64,000 nucleotides of DNA, from positions 1 to 64,000 of the forward strand of contig JAHDHL010000026.1 in assembly GCA_020631355.1 (NCBI GenBank). The letters are read 5' to 3'. How positions within the stretch are numbered: position 1 is the first letter of the stretch; each line of letters starts with the position of its first letter. Under the pieces are notes generated by a model. The model was not told the origin of the DNA. It did no database searches and saw only the letters and a list, made by a program, of their open reading frames with translations. Of the stretch, positions 1-10,000 are shown in pieces. A program made the position numbers and the translations under genes. The DNA is from Saprospiraceae bacterium (GTDB lineage Bacteria > Bacteroidota > Bacteroidia > Chitinophagales > Saprospiraceae).

Positions 1-1716
1 TTCGAAGACTTGGATGAACAAGGTGAAGAAGAACTTTTTGAAGCCAAACTCCTTATCCTTGGTGATGGAGAATCTGGAAAAACCACCCTTGCTAGAAAAC
101 TGGAAAACAGGAATGCAGAAATGCCAAAGAGAGAAACAGAAAGAACGGAGGGCATTGACATTCATAAATTACCCATAAAAAATATTATTCCTAATAAAAA
201 GGATTTCCAGATGAATGTCTGGGATTTTGGTGGACAGGAAATCTACCATGCTACCCACCAATTTTTCCTGACCAAAAGGAGTCTTTATATTTTAGTGAAT
301 AATACCCGCTCCAATTTAACGGATTTTAATGATTGGTTACAACGGATAGCCTTATTGTCCGATAATAGTCCAGTAATTATTGTGCAAAATCAGATTTCTG
401 ATTCCGAAACGGCCTTGGATTTAAGGGGATTACAATCACAGTTTTCAAATATCCTTGGGGTTTTCGACGTGGATTTATCCAACATGGATGATGGGCGTTT
501 TGATAAGTTGGAAAAAGCCATTCACTTCCATATCCAACAACTTGATCATGTAGGAAGCCCCTTACCTAAAAAATGGGTTGCCATTCGTGATGCTTTGGGA
601 GAGATAGAAAAGACAGAACCTGTAATTGATTTAAAAGGATTAAAAACCGTATCCGAACAAAATGAAATTACGGAAAAGGATGCCATCAAACGAATGAGTC
701 AGCTATTCCATGACTTGGGTGTATTTCTTCACTTCCAGGATGATTCTGTATTGCGAAGATTGGTTATCCTAAAAAATAATTGGGCTACCAAAGGAGTATA
801 TAAAATACTGGACGATAAAAACATCCAGCAACAAAAAGGACATTTCACCCATCAGGAAATTGAAGTATTATTAGATGGTACAGAATATGATGACCAACAG
901 GATGAATTAATTTCCTTGATGAAAAAATTCGAATTGTGTTATGAAATTCCGAATAAACCCAAGCAGTTTGTTTCACCACAACTATTAAGTAAGGAAAAAC
1001 CCATTTATGATTGGAATAATTCAGAAAATCTAATTCTCTTTTATAAATATGAATTCATGCCGAAAGGGCTGCTGGCCCGATTGATGGTCAGGATGTTCAG
1101 GTACATTAAGAATATTGACTCCATGGCTTGGAGAATGGGTTGTATCTTTCATTTAGGCAACACGGATGCACAGGTCATCGAAACCTACGGGAATAAAAGG
1201 ATAGAAATTCGAATCAAGGGTTCTGATTGTAAGGCATTGGCAACGATTGTTACCCAAGAAATAGACAAGCTGAATGATACATTCGAAAACATTAAGGTTG
1301 ACCGAATGATTCCTTGCAATTGCTATGATTGTTCCAAGGATAAGCAACCCCATTATTTCAAGTATCAGGATTTGAATAATCGTTTATATGGTCTAAAAAG
1401 AAAAAAGACCATGGAATGCGTCAAGAGTACGGACGATGTGGATATCAGGGAATTATTAGAGGGCATTTTTGAAAAAAGAAATCAGGATGATGTCCTACAA
1501 ATAGAAGACCGTATTGTTTCCGGAGATTTATCCAAAGCCATTGACATGGCGATAGAAATAAATATATCCGGTGCTGTCCAACTCAAAACCCGACTGAATC
1601 AACTAGAGGAAAAGAAAAACAATGGTATTATTAGTGGGGAAAATGCTAATTTAGAATTCAATACCATCAACTACGATTTCCAGAAAATCCTAGAAACATA
1701 CAAAAAACACAGTTAA
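1..1716 (+). CDS. ROCO-family GTPase (Roc-COR) with EAD11-like tail, 5' end outside window
   Basis: This is the 3' part of a ROCO GTPase. The frame is open from base 1; a TTG at 10 can be read as a start but is almost certainly internal, because ROCO proteins carry leucine-rich repeats before the GTPase and the acidic linker at the start is typical of that junction. Counting from the TTG, the Roc domain has a P-loop GDGESGKTTL at residues 18-27 and a switch-II DFGGQE near 72. The G4 position reads NQIS instead of NKxD, so guanine selectivity may be unusual. A COR-like region follows (about 190-470). The last 75 residues (about 1486-1710) have the pattern of effector-associated domain 11: a helical start, then RLNQLE, a GIISGE turn and a final helix. 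EADs recruit effectors in NTPase-centred conflict systems. The ROCO call is firm; the EAD assignment is from recalled family patterns. Confidence 0.85.
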   Translation, partial: FEDLDEQGEEELFEAKLLILGDGESGKTTLARKLENRNAEMPKRETERTEGIDIHKLPIKNIIPNKKDFQMNVWDFGGQEIYHATHQFFLTKRSLYILVNNTRSNLTDFNDWLQRIALLSDNSPVIIVQNQISDSETALDLRGLQSQFSNILGVFDVDLSNMDDGRFDKLEKAIHFHIQQLDHVGSPLPKKWVAIRDALGEIEKTEPVIDLKGLKTVSEQNEITEKDAIKRMSQLFHDLGVFLHFQDDSVLRRLVILKNNWATKGVYKILDDKNIQQQKGHFTHQEIEVLLDGTEYDDQQDELISLMKKFELCYEIPNKPKQFVSPQLLSKEKPIYDWNNSENLILFYKYEFMPKGLLARLMVRMFRYIKNIDSMAWRMGCIFHLGNTDAQVIETYGNKRIEIRIKGSDCKALATIVTQEIDKLNDTFENIKVDRMIPCNCYDCSKDKQPHYFKYQDLNNRLYGLKRKKTMECVKSTDDVDIRELLEGIFEKRNQDDVLQIEDRIVSGDLSKAIDMAIEINISGAVQLKTRLNQLEEKKNNGIISGENANLEFNTINYDFQKILETYKKHS

Positions 1717-1719
1717 TCC

Positions 1720-2724
1720 ATGAAGGATCATTATTGCTCGAACTGTCATCATCCCTTACCCGAAAAACAGCCTTTTTGTGGCCAATGCGGACAAAAAGCA
1801 ATACGAACCAAACCCCGCATCTTGGACTTGGCCAAGGAATTATCTTCTCAGATTTTCAATCTGGAATCCAAGAATATCAAAACACCATTCCTATTATTCA
1901 AACCCGGATTCCTTACCATGGAATTCTTCAAGGGAAGACGACAGAGATATACTCATCCCTCCCGTTTATTATTCATCACCTTATTGATTTATTTATCCAC
2001 TTTCTTATTTTTCAACAAGGAGGATATTCAGAGTACTTATGATACCCAATTATTAGAATTAGAGCACTATCATAATTTCATTTATCACCAAGAAGATAGT
2101 CTACAACAATTCCTAACAGAGAAATATCCGAATCAGGAAATGGATGGAATTGTGGATACGCTTGGATTATTTGCAGAAGAACACTTACAGGATATCAATA
2201 TTCTTTCAGGTGCACACAGTCGAGTGAAACCTAAGGATTTCCTAACACTCACTGATGAGGAAATTTTCGAAAAATATGAAATCAACGGATTCGTAAATCA
2301 AATAATTTATAAACAATTCAAAAGGATACATCAATCACCAGGGGATTATGTCAATTTTTTATTCAATAATATTTCTTGGTCCATATTATTTTCCATTCCC
2401 TTACTTGCGTGTATTCTAACGGTGTTATATTATAGGAATAATAGGTATTATGTAGAGCACCTTGTATTCATGATGCATCTCGGAACCTTTATTTTCCTGA
2501 TTGGTATTTTTTCGAATATATTGGAATATTATTTTACCAATGCGCTCTTTTATGTACTTCCTTATTCCATTGGAGGCATCTGGCTTTTTCCTGCCATGAA
2601 AAAATACTATGAACAAAGTTATCCCAAGACCCTATTGAAATACGGACTATTTATTTCATCAAGTATTATCATACTTTCTCTCATGCTGATACTTACTATC
2701 ATCGCCGTATTGATTTTATTTTAG
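1720..2724 (+). CDS. DUF3667-like zinc-ribbon membrane protein
   Basis: A 334-residue protein starting 3 bases after the ROCO stop, so the two are very likely co-transcribed and translationally coupled. The N-terminus is a zinc ribbon with cysteines 6, 9, 20 and 23. It is followed by the LLFKPGFLTMEFFKGRR and HPSRLLF stretch that is characteristic of Bacteroidota DUF3667 proteins. Hydrophobic segments lie near residues 83-100, 218-238, 247-270, 275-292 and 308-334, which suggests an integral inner-membrane protein with a soluble region in between (about 105-215). DUF3667 has no established function that I know of. Linkage to a ROCO protein with an EAD-like tail makes a partner or membrane-effector role possible, but that is inference. 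Confidence 0.7.
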   Translation: MKDHYCSNCHHPLPEKQPFCGQCGQKAIRTKPRILDLAKELSSQIFNLESKNIKTPFLLFKPGFLTMEFFKGRRQRYTHPSRLLFITLLIYLSTFLFFNKEDIQSTYDTQLLELEHYHNFIYHQEDSLQQFLTEKYPNQEMDGIVDTLGLFAEEHLQDINILSGAHSRVKPKDFLTLTDEEIFEKYEINGFVNQIIYKQFKRIHQSPGDYVNFLFNNISWSILFSIPLLACILTVLYYRNNRYYVEHLVFMMHLGTFIFLIGIFSNILEYYFTNALFYVLPYSIGGIWLFPAMKKYYEQSYPKTLLKYGLFISSSIIILSLMLILTIIAVLILF

Positions 2725-2814
2725 TATCATTTCTTTCATGAAGACTTTTTCATCCATTGTAATCCTTGGGATATACAATCCTTTGGATAATGAGGATATA
2801 TCAGCATCCATTCC

Positions 2815-2856
2815 CAAACAAAACATCCTGAATACAAACAGATGTATCCAGGATGT
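2815..2856 (-). terminator. terminator-like hairpin downstream of mnmG
   Basis: Arms ACATCCTG (2823-2830) and CAGGATGT (2849-2856) pair perfectly, with a further ATAC/GTAT pairing inside after one mismatch. On the minus strand the hairpin is followed by a T-rich run, interrupted by Gs. It lies 25 bases past the mnmG stop. Confidence 0.5.
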
Positions 2857-2880
2857 CCCATTCATTATGACTGAATCATA

Positions 2881-4746
2881 TTATCTACCCAAATGAACCA
2901 ACAACACCGAGATATCACTCGGGCTCACTCCGGAAATCCTACTGGCTTGTCCGATGGTCATGGGTTTCATTTGTGTCAATTTTTCTCTGGCCTCGGCCGA
3001 TAAGGCCGTAAGGGATTCATAATCGAAGGTATCATGCAAACGTACGGACTCCAATCGATTCATTTTTTCTACCATATCCCTTTCCTTACGGATATATCCT
3101 TCGTATTTCATTCCGATTTCTGCGGAAGTAACGAACTCAGGGTCCTGTTGGTCCAAGAAAGCCTTGAGGTCCGGTAATACCTCGGATAATTCATCCAAGT
3201 TGATACCCGGACGCAATAAGATTTTTTCCAGTTTCATCCCCTGACGGAGTGGAGCCGAACCCTTGCGTTCCAGATAACCATTCATATCATCCTTGGAAAC
3301 ACTCATATTGCGAATGAATTGCTGGACTTCGAGAATCTTTCGATTCTTTTCCTCCACCCTACTCATTCGTTCATCCAGATAATCCATCCCCAATCCCTTG
3401 GCCAATGGAGTCAGGCGCAAATCCGCATTGTCCTGACGCAATAGGATACGATATTCGGCTCTGGAGGTAAACATTCGGTAGGGTTCCTTGGTCCCCTTAT
3501 TCACCAAATCATCAATCAACACACCGATATAAGAATCCGAACGCTTCAGGATAAAGGGTTCTTCCTCCTTGATTTTCAAATGTGCATTGATACCGGCCAT
3601 CAATCCTTGCGAACCGGCCTCCTCATATCCTGTCGTACCATTGATTTGTCCGGCAAAGAATAGATTCTTCACCAAATGGGTCTCAAGATTCAATTTCAAT
3701 TGGGTAGGCGGAAAGAAATCATATTCAATCGCATATCCCGGACGGAACATCTTTGCTTCCTCAAAACCAGGAATCAGGCGCATAGCCTTATATTGTACTT
3801 CTTCCGGAAGTGAGGACGAGAATCCATTCACATATATTTCCACGGTATTCCACCCCTCAGGTTCGACAAACAACTGATGCCTATCCTTATCTGCAAAACG
3901 ATCAATCTTATCCTCTATCGAGGGACAATACCTTGGTCCCAAGCCACGAATACGACCATTGAACAAAGGTGAACGGTCGAATCCTCCCTTGAGTATTTCG
4001 TGAACCTTACTATTGGTATAGGTAATATGGCAAGGACGCTGCTTCGCCAATCTAGGTGTATCCGTGAATGAGAACTTGCCAGGTTCCTCGTCTCCGGGCT
4101 GGATTTCCATCTTATCCCAATCCAATGAACGACCATCCACCCTTGGAGGCGTACCAGTCTTCATTCTTCCGGATTCGAAGCCCAGACTTTCCAATTGGGC
4201 CGTAATGCCCGTTGCTGCCTTTTCTCCTGCACGGCCACCTCCGAACTGCTTATCACCAATGTGTATCAGACCATTGAGGAATGTGCCATTCGTCAGGATG
4301 ACGGTCTTGGATGCGATTTCCAATCCTAATCCAGTATGTACCCCCTTGGCCATTCCATCCTTAACGATGATACCCGTAACCATCTCCTGCCAAAAGTCGA
4401 TATTGGGATGTGCTTCCAGCATTTCCCTCCATTTACCGGCAAAGAGCATCCTATCACTCTGAGCCCTTGGACTCCACATGGCAGGCCCCTTGGACTTATT
4501 CAATAATCGGAACTGAATCATGGTATGATCCGTAACGATTCCTGAATATCCTCCCAAGGCATCTATCTCCCTTACAATCTGCCCTTTGGCTACTCCTCCC
4601 ATTGCAGGATTACAGGACATCTGTGCTATGGTGTTCATATTCATAGTGGCCAATAGGACCTTGGAACCCATATTCGCTGCAGCAACTGCTGCTTCACAAC
4701 CTGCATGGCCCGCTCCAACTACTATGACATCGTACTCTGGAAACAT
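2881..4746 (-). CDS. mnmG: tRNA uridine-5-carboxymethylaminomethyl modification enzyme MnmG (GidA)
   Basis: MnmG is the FAD-dependent partner of MnmE. Together they install the (carboxymethyl)aminomethyl group on C5 of the wobble uridine in several tRNAs, using a folate one-carbon unit. The 621-residue length is normal for the family. The FAD-binding GAGHAG motif is at residues 11-16. Also visible are the family signatures CNPAMGG (about 46-52), the GGGRAGE/TGTPPR region, the [13 protein letters not shown] motif and the C-terminal helical domain that binds MnmE, ending in [15 protein letters not shown]. The start ATG at 4746 fits the usual N-terminus. It lies downstream of the LptF/G-type gene on the same strand but 138 bases away, with its own promoter-like box (4837-4844). 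Complete and unremarkable. Confidence 0.98.
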   Translation of the reverse strand: MFPEYDVIVVGAGHAGCEAAVAAANMGSKVLLATMNMNTIAQMSCNPAMGGVAKGQIVREIDALGGYSGIVTDHTMIQFRLLNKSKGPAMWSPRAQSDRMLFAGKWREMLEAHPNIDFWQEMVTGIIVKDGMAKGVHTGLGLEIASKTVILTNGTFLNGLIHIGDKQFGGGRAGEKAATGITAQLESLGFESGRMKTGTPPRVDGRSLDWDKMEIQPGDEEPGKFSFTDTPRLAKQRPCHITYTNSKVHEILKGGFDRSPLFNGRIRGLGPRYCPSIEDKIDRFADKDRHQLFVEPEGWNTVEIYVNGFSSSLPEEVQYKAMRLIPGFEEAKMFRPGYAIEYDFFPPTQLKLNLETHLVKNLFFAGQINGTTGYEEAGSQGLMAGINAHLKIKEEEPFILKRSDSYIGVLIDDLVNKGTKEPYRMFTSRAEYRILLRQDNADLRLTPLAKGLGMDYLDERMSRVEEKNRKILEVQQFIRNMSVSKDDMNGYLERKGSAPLRQGMKLEKILLRPGINLDELSEVLPDLKAFLDQQDPEFVTSAEIGMKYEGYIRKERDMVEKMNRLESVRLHDTFDYESLTALSAEAREKLTQMKPMTIGQASRISGVSPSDISVLLVHLGR

Positions 4747-4836
4747 TCGATTGAATTATGAATGAATAATTGTTAATGAAAAATGACCTATTCTACGAAT
4801 TGTTCACTTTACATCATCCATTACCGTTTGATGGTA

Positions 4837-4844
4837 CAAAATTA
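4837..4844 (-). promoter_or_regulatory. possible -7 box for mnmG
   Basis: The minus strand reads TAATTTTG, matching the Bacteroidota -7 consensus TAnnTTTG, about 90 bases before the mnmG start. I see no convincing -33 TTG at the right distance, so this is weak. Confidence 0.3.
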
Positions 4845-4884
4845 CGGATAAATCAACGAAAAAACATGCGAATGGGTTCCCTGC

Positions 4885-5973
4885 TTATTTCTGTGCTTTG
4901 GAAACCAGATAAAGTGCTACCCCAAGGAATAAAAACGATGGTATCCAAACGGATAGCATCGGAGGTAGGCCTCCATTGATACTGAGTGTGGTACTGAATT
5001 GGAATAGGAAGATATACAATGAACCCAGTCCGACTCCTAGGGCAAGGTGCAGACCTGTTCCTCCCCTCACCTTTCTTGAGGAAAGTGACATGCCCAATAT
5101 CGTTAGGATATAAACCATGAATGGTTGTGCATAACGGCGATGGAGTTCTACCTCGTATAACTCCGTCCCTCCTGCTCCCCTTGATTTCTTACGATTAATG
5201 AAATAGGTCAGTTCCGACGATGTCATTGCATCCTTTGCATTATCATAGGCGATGAAATCATCGGGAAGTAGATTCAATAAGGTGTCGAATTTTTCACCCT
5301 CCACCACAGTTTCCTTGAGACCATCGAATGTCCTTTGGTAGAATTTATTAACAGACCATTCCTTTCCGTCCTCATTTCCTGTACACCTGATATTATCAGC
5401 AGAGAGTATGGATATCAATTCCCCATCCTTGAAGTTTTCTATCATGACCTCCTTGGCTGTAGAATCCCGCTTGACGTATCGCTTGATATAAATCTTGGAT
5501 TCAGGAGAGATAAACAAATGGACATTCCTTGTTTTTCCCATATCATTATGGGAATAGAGATAATTGTTTTCGAAGTCTGTTTTTTCCTTGTTACCCAATG
5601 GAATGATGAATGCATTCAACAATAGATGTATCAATACCAAAACTGTGGAAGCAAAGAGATAAGGCCGCATGAGTCTGAAGTAACTCGACCCCGAATTCAG
5701 GATGGCAATGATTTCGGAGTTGTATGCCATTCTTGATGTAAAGAAAATCACAGCCATCAATGAGAACAATGGCCACAACAAACCACTGATATAAGGAAAG
5801 AAAAATAAGTAGTACTGACCAATGATTTTGGTAATGGGAGCCTTGGATTTTAAAAAATCGTCAATGTGGTCAGAAAAGTCAATGACTCCTGCCAGCATAC
5901 ATACAATCAATACAATGAAGAAAAATGTATTGAGGTACTTCTTAACGATATATCTATCCAACTTCGAAAGCAT
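4885..5973 (-). CDS. LptF/LptG (YjgP/YjgQ) family permease, lipopolysaccharide export
   Basis: A 362-residue inner-membrane protein of the LptF/LptG family, the transmembrane half of the LptB2FG transporter that extracts lipopolysaccharide from the inner membrane. The start LDRYIVKKYLNTFFF is the classic N-terminal signature, followed by transmembrane helices near residues 15-35, 50-75 and 90-115. A periplasmic beta-jellyroll region (about 125-265) and three C-terminal helices (about 270-360) follow. An in-frame upstream ATG at 6006 would add 11 residues, but the promoter box (5978-5985) sits between the two, so 5973 is the right start. Sequence alone does not tell LptF from LptG, so no symbol is given. 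The single gene without lptB or its partner next to it is usual for Bacteroidota. Confidence 0.93.
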   Translation of the reverse strand: MLSKLDRYIVKKYLNTFFFIVLIVCMLAGVIDFSDHIDDFLKSKAPITKIIGQYYLFFFPYISGLLWPLFSLMAVIFFTSRMAYNSEIIAILNSGSSYFRLMRPYLFASTVLVLIHLLLNAFIIPLGNKEKTDFENNYLYSHNDMGKTRNVHLFISPESKIYIKRYVKRDSTAKEVMIENFKDGELISILSADNIRCTGNEDGKEWSVNKFYQRTFDGLKETVVEGEKFDTLLNLLPDDFIAYDNAKDAMTSSELTYFINRKKSRGAGGTELYEVELHRRYAQPFMVYILTILGMSLSSRKVRGGTGLHLALGVGLGSLYIFLFQFSTTLSINGGLPPMLSVWIPSFLFLGVALYLVSKAQK

Positions 5974-5977
5974 AAGA

Positions 5978-6007
5978 CAAATGTACCTTAAAGTAACGAA
6001 AATCAAA
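5978..6007 (-). promoter_or_regulatory. sigma-ABfr-type promoter of the LptF/G-family gene
   Basis: On the minus strand TTTG (6007-6004) is followed after 18 bases by TACATTTG (5985-5978), matching the Bacteroidota -33/-7 consensus TTTG and TAnnTTTG. Only four bases separate the -7 box from the ATG at 5973, so transcription should begin at or next to the start codon. Confidence 0.6.
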
Positions 6008-6351
6008 GGGTCTTATTCCATTGGTTAAGGCTGCTCATTGGTCACTTATTGTAAAAAAGACAATATCTTTTGAAAAAAGTGAATTTTAAAGTGTTAAAGT
6101 TTTGAGTCGAAAACTTAAACAAAAGTAGCCTATCCTAGAGCTAGGCACAAAATCCAAATTGTTCATCAAAACAATAATGTTTTAAAATAATTACAAAAGT
6201 AGACAATAATTCTAAAAAAAACTTAAAAACAAAATATTGTTTCAATAATAACAGTAGTAATTCTAACAACCATGTACTAACAACTGTTTGTATCACATTC
6301 AAAAACAACAAGTTAGCCTTGGAGGTGATTTCAAAAAATTGCCAAAAGGAC
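6008..6351. other. AT-rich non-coding region
   Basis: About 340 bases with no plausible reading frame, very rich in A and T, with several runs of four or more A. It separates the leftward LptF/G-family promoter from the rightward promoter at 6352. A short CCTAGAGCTAGG palindrome lies near 6133. I see no RNA gene I can name here. Confidence 0.5.
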
Positions 6352-6383
6352 TTGGTGTTTTAACTACAATATCTATATATTTG
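6352..6383 (+). promoter_or_regulatory. promoter of a possible small RNA
   Basis: TTG at 6352-6354 is followed after 21 bases by TATATTTG at 6376-6383, a full match to TAnnTTTG. No protein-coding gene follows on this strand. The next element is a strong terminator 64 bases further on. Confidence 0.5.
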
Positions 6384-6387
6384 AGTA

Positions 6388-6480
6388 TCGTAATCAACAA
6401 GATTACATTTTAAAGAGTAATAATTTGGTTTTATTTGGTTAGGGCTGAGGTAGTGTTGGGCAAACACTACCTCTTTTTTT
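6388..6480 (+). ncRNA. candidate small RNA of about 90 nt
   Basis: The interval runs from the predicted start downstream of a good TAnnTTTG box to a strong intrinsic terminator and contains no reasonable reading frame. Near its 5' end is a perfect hairpin, GTAATC-AACAA-GATTAC (about 6389-6405). It is followed by a U-rich single-stranded stretch and the terminator stem. Hairpin, linker and terminator is a common layout for trans-acting sRNAs. I cannot match it to 6S, SRP, tmRNA or RNase P RNA. The boundaries are predicted, not observed. Confidence 0.4.
6447..6480 (+). terminator. strong intrinsic terminator
   Basis: Arms GAGGTAGTGTT (6447-6457) and AACACTACCTC (6463-6473) form a perfect 11-bp stem with a 5-base loop, followed directly by seven Ts (6474-6480). 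The T tract gives it plus-strand polarity. Confidence 0.85.
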
Positions 6481-6483
6481 ATG

Positions 6484-6732
6484 CTAATTTCTTTCGGATT
6501 TCACCATTGGCCAGCCTGTTTTCATCCTATTCCTAATCCTACTGGCATGATGTATTGTTTCAGGAAACTTATTTTGTGTATAAGAGTGGTGCAGTACTTT
6601 GTCGAATGCATCCCTATGGATGATATCCGAATGAGAATCGGTGTCTGATGGGAGTGTATCTGAAGTTTGGGGTATGGATTTTAATTGCCAACCTACAAGG
6701 GCTGCAAAGACAACGAATAATAAAGGTTTCAT
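6484..6732 (-). CDS. small hypothetical membrane-anchored or exported protein
   Basis: An 82-residue reading frame with an ATG at 6732. Residues 1-16 (MKPLLFVVFAALVGWQ) look like a signal peptide or membrane anchor. The rest is polar and rich in S, D and H (about residues 20-50), then basic (RIRNRMKTGWPMVKSER). No family recognised. Support is the plausible anchor and the absence of any competing gene. Against it are the short length, the lack of a visible promoter and the lack of a recognisable ribosome-binding site (common in Bacteroidota). The plus-strand terminator at 6447 ends just beyond its stop. Confidence 0.4.
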   Translation of the reverse strand: MKPLLFVVFAALVGWQLKSIPQTSDTLPSDTDSHSDIIHRDAFDKVLHHSYTQNKFPETIHHASRIRNRMKTGWPMVKSERN

Positions 6733-7032
6733 CTTTAATGTATTGAGAGTGATGTGCCGATTTTATCACCTCTCTGTTCTCGGATGGTAGTTATCTTGGA
6801 GGCATATCCATTACATTCAGGGTGGCAATGATTGGTAACCAATCGAAACATCCAATTGTATGGGTGAAAAAGGTAGTGGGGTTTGATTGGAGTGTTGTTG
6901 TAATGATGACATTGGATTCAAGTTTTATCGTTTTTCAAATGGCTAATTGGGGTGTTATTTTTCATGGATTACACCCTACAGTTCAATCCCTTTCGGATTT
7001 GTTACCCCATCCTCGGATTTTTTTAAATAAAA
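6733..7032. other. intergenic region with a perfect inverted repeat
   Basis: No convincing gene. A plus-strand frame of 96 codons (6822-7112) crosses a terminator and the end of the neighbouring gene and has no coding character. The only structure is GATTGGT-A-ACCAATC at 6830-6844, a perfect 7-bp inverted repeat with a one-base centre, which could be an operator. Confidence 0.4.
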
Positions 7033-7068
7033 AATGTCCTGCTTGGTTATCACACCAGGCAGGACATT
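7021..7068 (-). terminator. intrinsic terminator of the TPR gene
   Basis: AATGTCCTGC (7033-7042) pairs perfectly with GCAGGACATT (7059-7068), and the stem extends inward through a T-G wobble and TGG/CCA. On the minus strand the hairpin is followed by a T-rich run (complement of 7021-7032). It sits 28 bases after the stop of the TPR gene. Confidence 0.8.
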
Positions 7069-7095
7069 CTATTATCCATCTCATCAATGGTTGTC

Positions 7096-10000
7096 TTATC
7101 CGCAACTCATGACAGCAGGTTCGCTATAAGAATCCTGACGTGTCAGTTTCTGTTTGATGGCATTCATCTGATCATACATGCCCCATTTTTCATACGTCGT
7201 CATCATATTCAACTGTACGAAATACCTTTCCTGTTCGGAAATCTGGGGTAATTCCAATGCTCTCTTATAATTGTCTATCGCCAACTGGTAGGCCAAATCA
7301 CTTTCTTCAGCATAGGCTTTTCCGGTATAGGCCCTACCCTTTCCGTGGTACAATTCCACTTCAATGACCATTCCTTCACGGCTCGCCAATGCAATTGCAT
7401 CATCATAATCCTTGATAGCTGTTATCCAGTTTTCACCACGAAGATTCGCATGGCCTTTCTTTTTGTAATAGCAGATTTTTCCGGGATTCAGGGATATTGC
7501 CGCACCATAATCCAAGGAAGCCTTTCCGAATGCTTCGACCATACTGAATGCATCACCTCTCGCAATGTACACTTCCTCGTGCTGGTTATCTATGCCAATG
7601 GCATCGGTATAATACCTTATGGCCCTAGCATAATCCCCTTTCTCGTACTTACACCTACCAAGGTAATACAAGGGTTGCCAATTACGGGAATCACGTTCTT
7701 TCAACTGATTGAAATCTCCCTCTGCCGAAGTCAGGTATTCACCACCAAGTGCCAGATAACATTCTCCTCTTTTCCTATAATAGTCCATTGGCACTTCCTG
7801 TCGGGTCGTCACTTTGATTTGGATAGCAAATGTGAACGAGTTGGATGCTTCCCAGAACAATAGGGACGTTTTCTGAATCTTACCCAATTCATAATAACGA
7901 TCAGGATCATTTCCGCTCAGGTTAATGGCTTTCTGATAATCCTGCATTGCCAAGTCATTCTTTCCTAAGTCGGAATGCAACCTGGCCCTATTCTCAAATA
8001 ATAGGTCGTTAGGATCCAGTTCTATTCCCTCATCATAAAAACCAAGGGCCCCATAGGGATCATCCAATTCGGACTTGGCCAATCCCAAATCATTATACAA
8101 CATACCGATACCTTTGAAATCAGGGTCATTGGCAGCCACCCTCAATGCCTCACCCAAATGAACCGATGCATTCGCATAATCCCTTTGGTCCAGATACATT
8201 CGTCCTCTTTGATAATGTGCATCCGTAAATCCCGGTTTGATTCTCACAGCCATATCAAAATCATAAATGGCTTCGTCATACTTTCCGAATATGGATCTTG
8301 ACTTACCTCTCAGATTGTATAATTCGGCATCATTGGGACTCAATGCAACAGCCCTGTCCAAATCCTTGATGGCACTTCTGTGTTCTCCCACCTGAGTCAG
8401 GGCTATGGCTCTTAGCTTCAACGCTTTCCAATCATTAGGATTCAATTGGATACAATAATCCAAATGCTGGATGGATTTTCTCCACTGACCATTATATCCC
8501 AAGGCACGACCATACATTCTCTGGAAATCAGCCTCATCCGCATCTCTCATGGCGTTCTTGGATTTCTCCAAGGCCTTTTCATAATCCCCTGCATCCAAAT
8601 ACACCTTAGCCGCATTCACAGAAGCATAACTATGTACCAGTCCTAATTCCTCCGCTCGATTCAAGAACATCATGGCCTCACCCAAATGACTATTCTCATG
8701 TAATATCCTTGCCTTGAGTGCATATGCTTCCCCCATTGCAGGATCCAATCCGATTGCAATATCCAAATTGGCCTTGCATTCCTGTGGATCATAAATTTCC
8801 AATTGGTAACAGACTTCCGCATAATAGTATCTTATTTCAGCTACATCAGGATACTGAGCTACTAAATTCAATAACTTATCGGCAGCCTGTTCTTTCTGGC
8901 CTAACCTGTACAGATACCATCCATACCTACTTTCAACCATCGGATGACCGGGATAGTATTCTGCCATAGACCTGAAAATATCACCTGCCATTGTTCTTTG
9001 CCCCAATTCCAAGTGAGATAATCCTTTCAGTGTACTGGCTTCAATGTGCATTGGATATTCTGACAACACCAAACTACATTCCCCTAATGCATCCCGGAAA
9101 TCCCCTTGTCTATAGTGGACCCTTGCACGCTGTAATCTTATCTGATGAAGTAACGTATCGTTGGAAGTATGTATGGACTCTGCCCAATCCGCCTTATCCA
9201 AGGCATCAGACCAACGCCCCTCCTTAGCTGCCATTAGACTTTCCAGCCAATGTATCTCCGTAGGATTGTATCCATTTTCTCTTAGATATTGAATCTGCTT
9301 TCTCGCTGCATCTGTATAGTTCAATTGGATTTGGCAAAAGGTTCTATGGCGTTGGGCATCCAATTGTTCTTCCGGATTGCTTACCTGTCCCAGATAATTC
9401 AGGGCTTGTGCATATTCACCCTTTTTCATGAGGACCTCTCCCATTATGAAAGTGTAATCCACGCTCTTGGATTTCATTCGTTCAATGGCATTCAATTCCT
9501 TTTCTACCTCATTGTACTTTCCCATCCGAAGAAGAATCTTGGCTTTCTCCAACCTGATTTCCGCACCATCCTTTACCTGAATCGCCTTATCCAAATAGGT
9601 AATGGCCTCATCGAGTTGGTTGGCGTTCCTGTAAGCCAACGCCAAGTCGTGTGCATACCAATATTGCGTAGCCGGATGTAATTGCCCCCATTGTGGAGCT
9701 ACGAGAGACATTGCTTTTTCCATATCGGAAAGGGCCAATGTTTTCTTATTCATCTCTGTCCGGCATGCTCCTCTACGAACGTAAGCCTCATGGTCTGATG
9801 GCATATGCGTCAGCACTATGGAATACTGTTCCTCAGCAGTTTCATACTTCCCCAATGATTGGGCACAAACCCCTATATTAAAATATGAATTGATACAATT
9901 GCTTCCCATTTCATCATTGACATCCAATGTCGAGGGACATAGCTCCACCGCCTTTGCATAAGCCTTGACTGCGTTCAGGAAATCTTCCTTGGACTGGTAA

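Noticed and set aside
10-12. TTG as the start of the ROCO gene
   Set aside because: The frame is open to base 1 and the upstream codons (F-E-D) continue the usual linker, so the gene starts outside the window.
4064-4462. 132-codon plus-strand frame inside mnmG
   Set aside because: mnmG is unambiguous on the other strand.
6822-7112. 96-codon plus-strand frame
   Set aside because: It crosses the terminator at 7021-7068 and the end of the TPR gene, and has no coding features.
7345-7863. 172-codon plus-strand frame opposite the TPR gene
   Set aside because: A complement of TPR coding sequence, with no family and no promoter.
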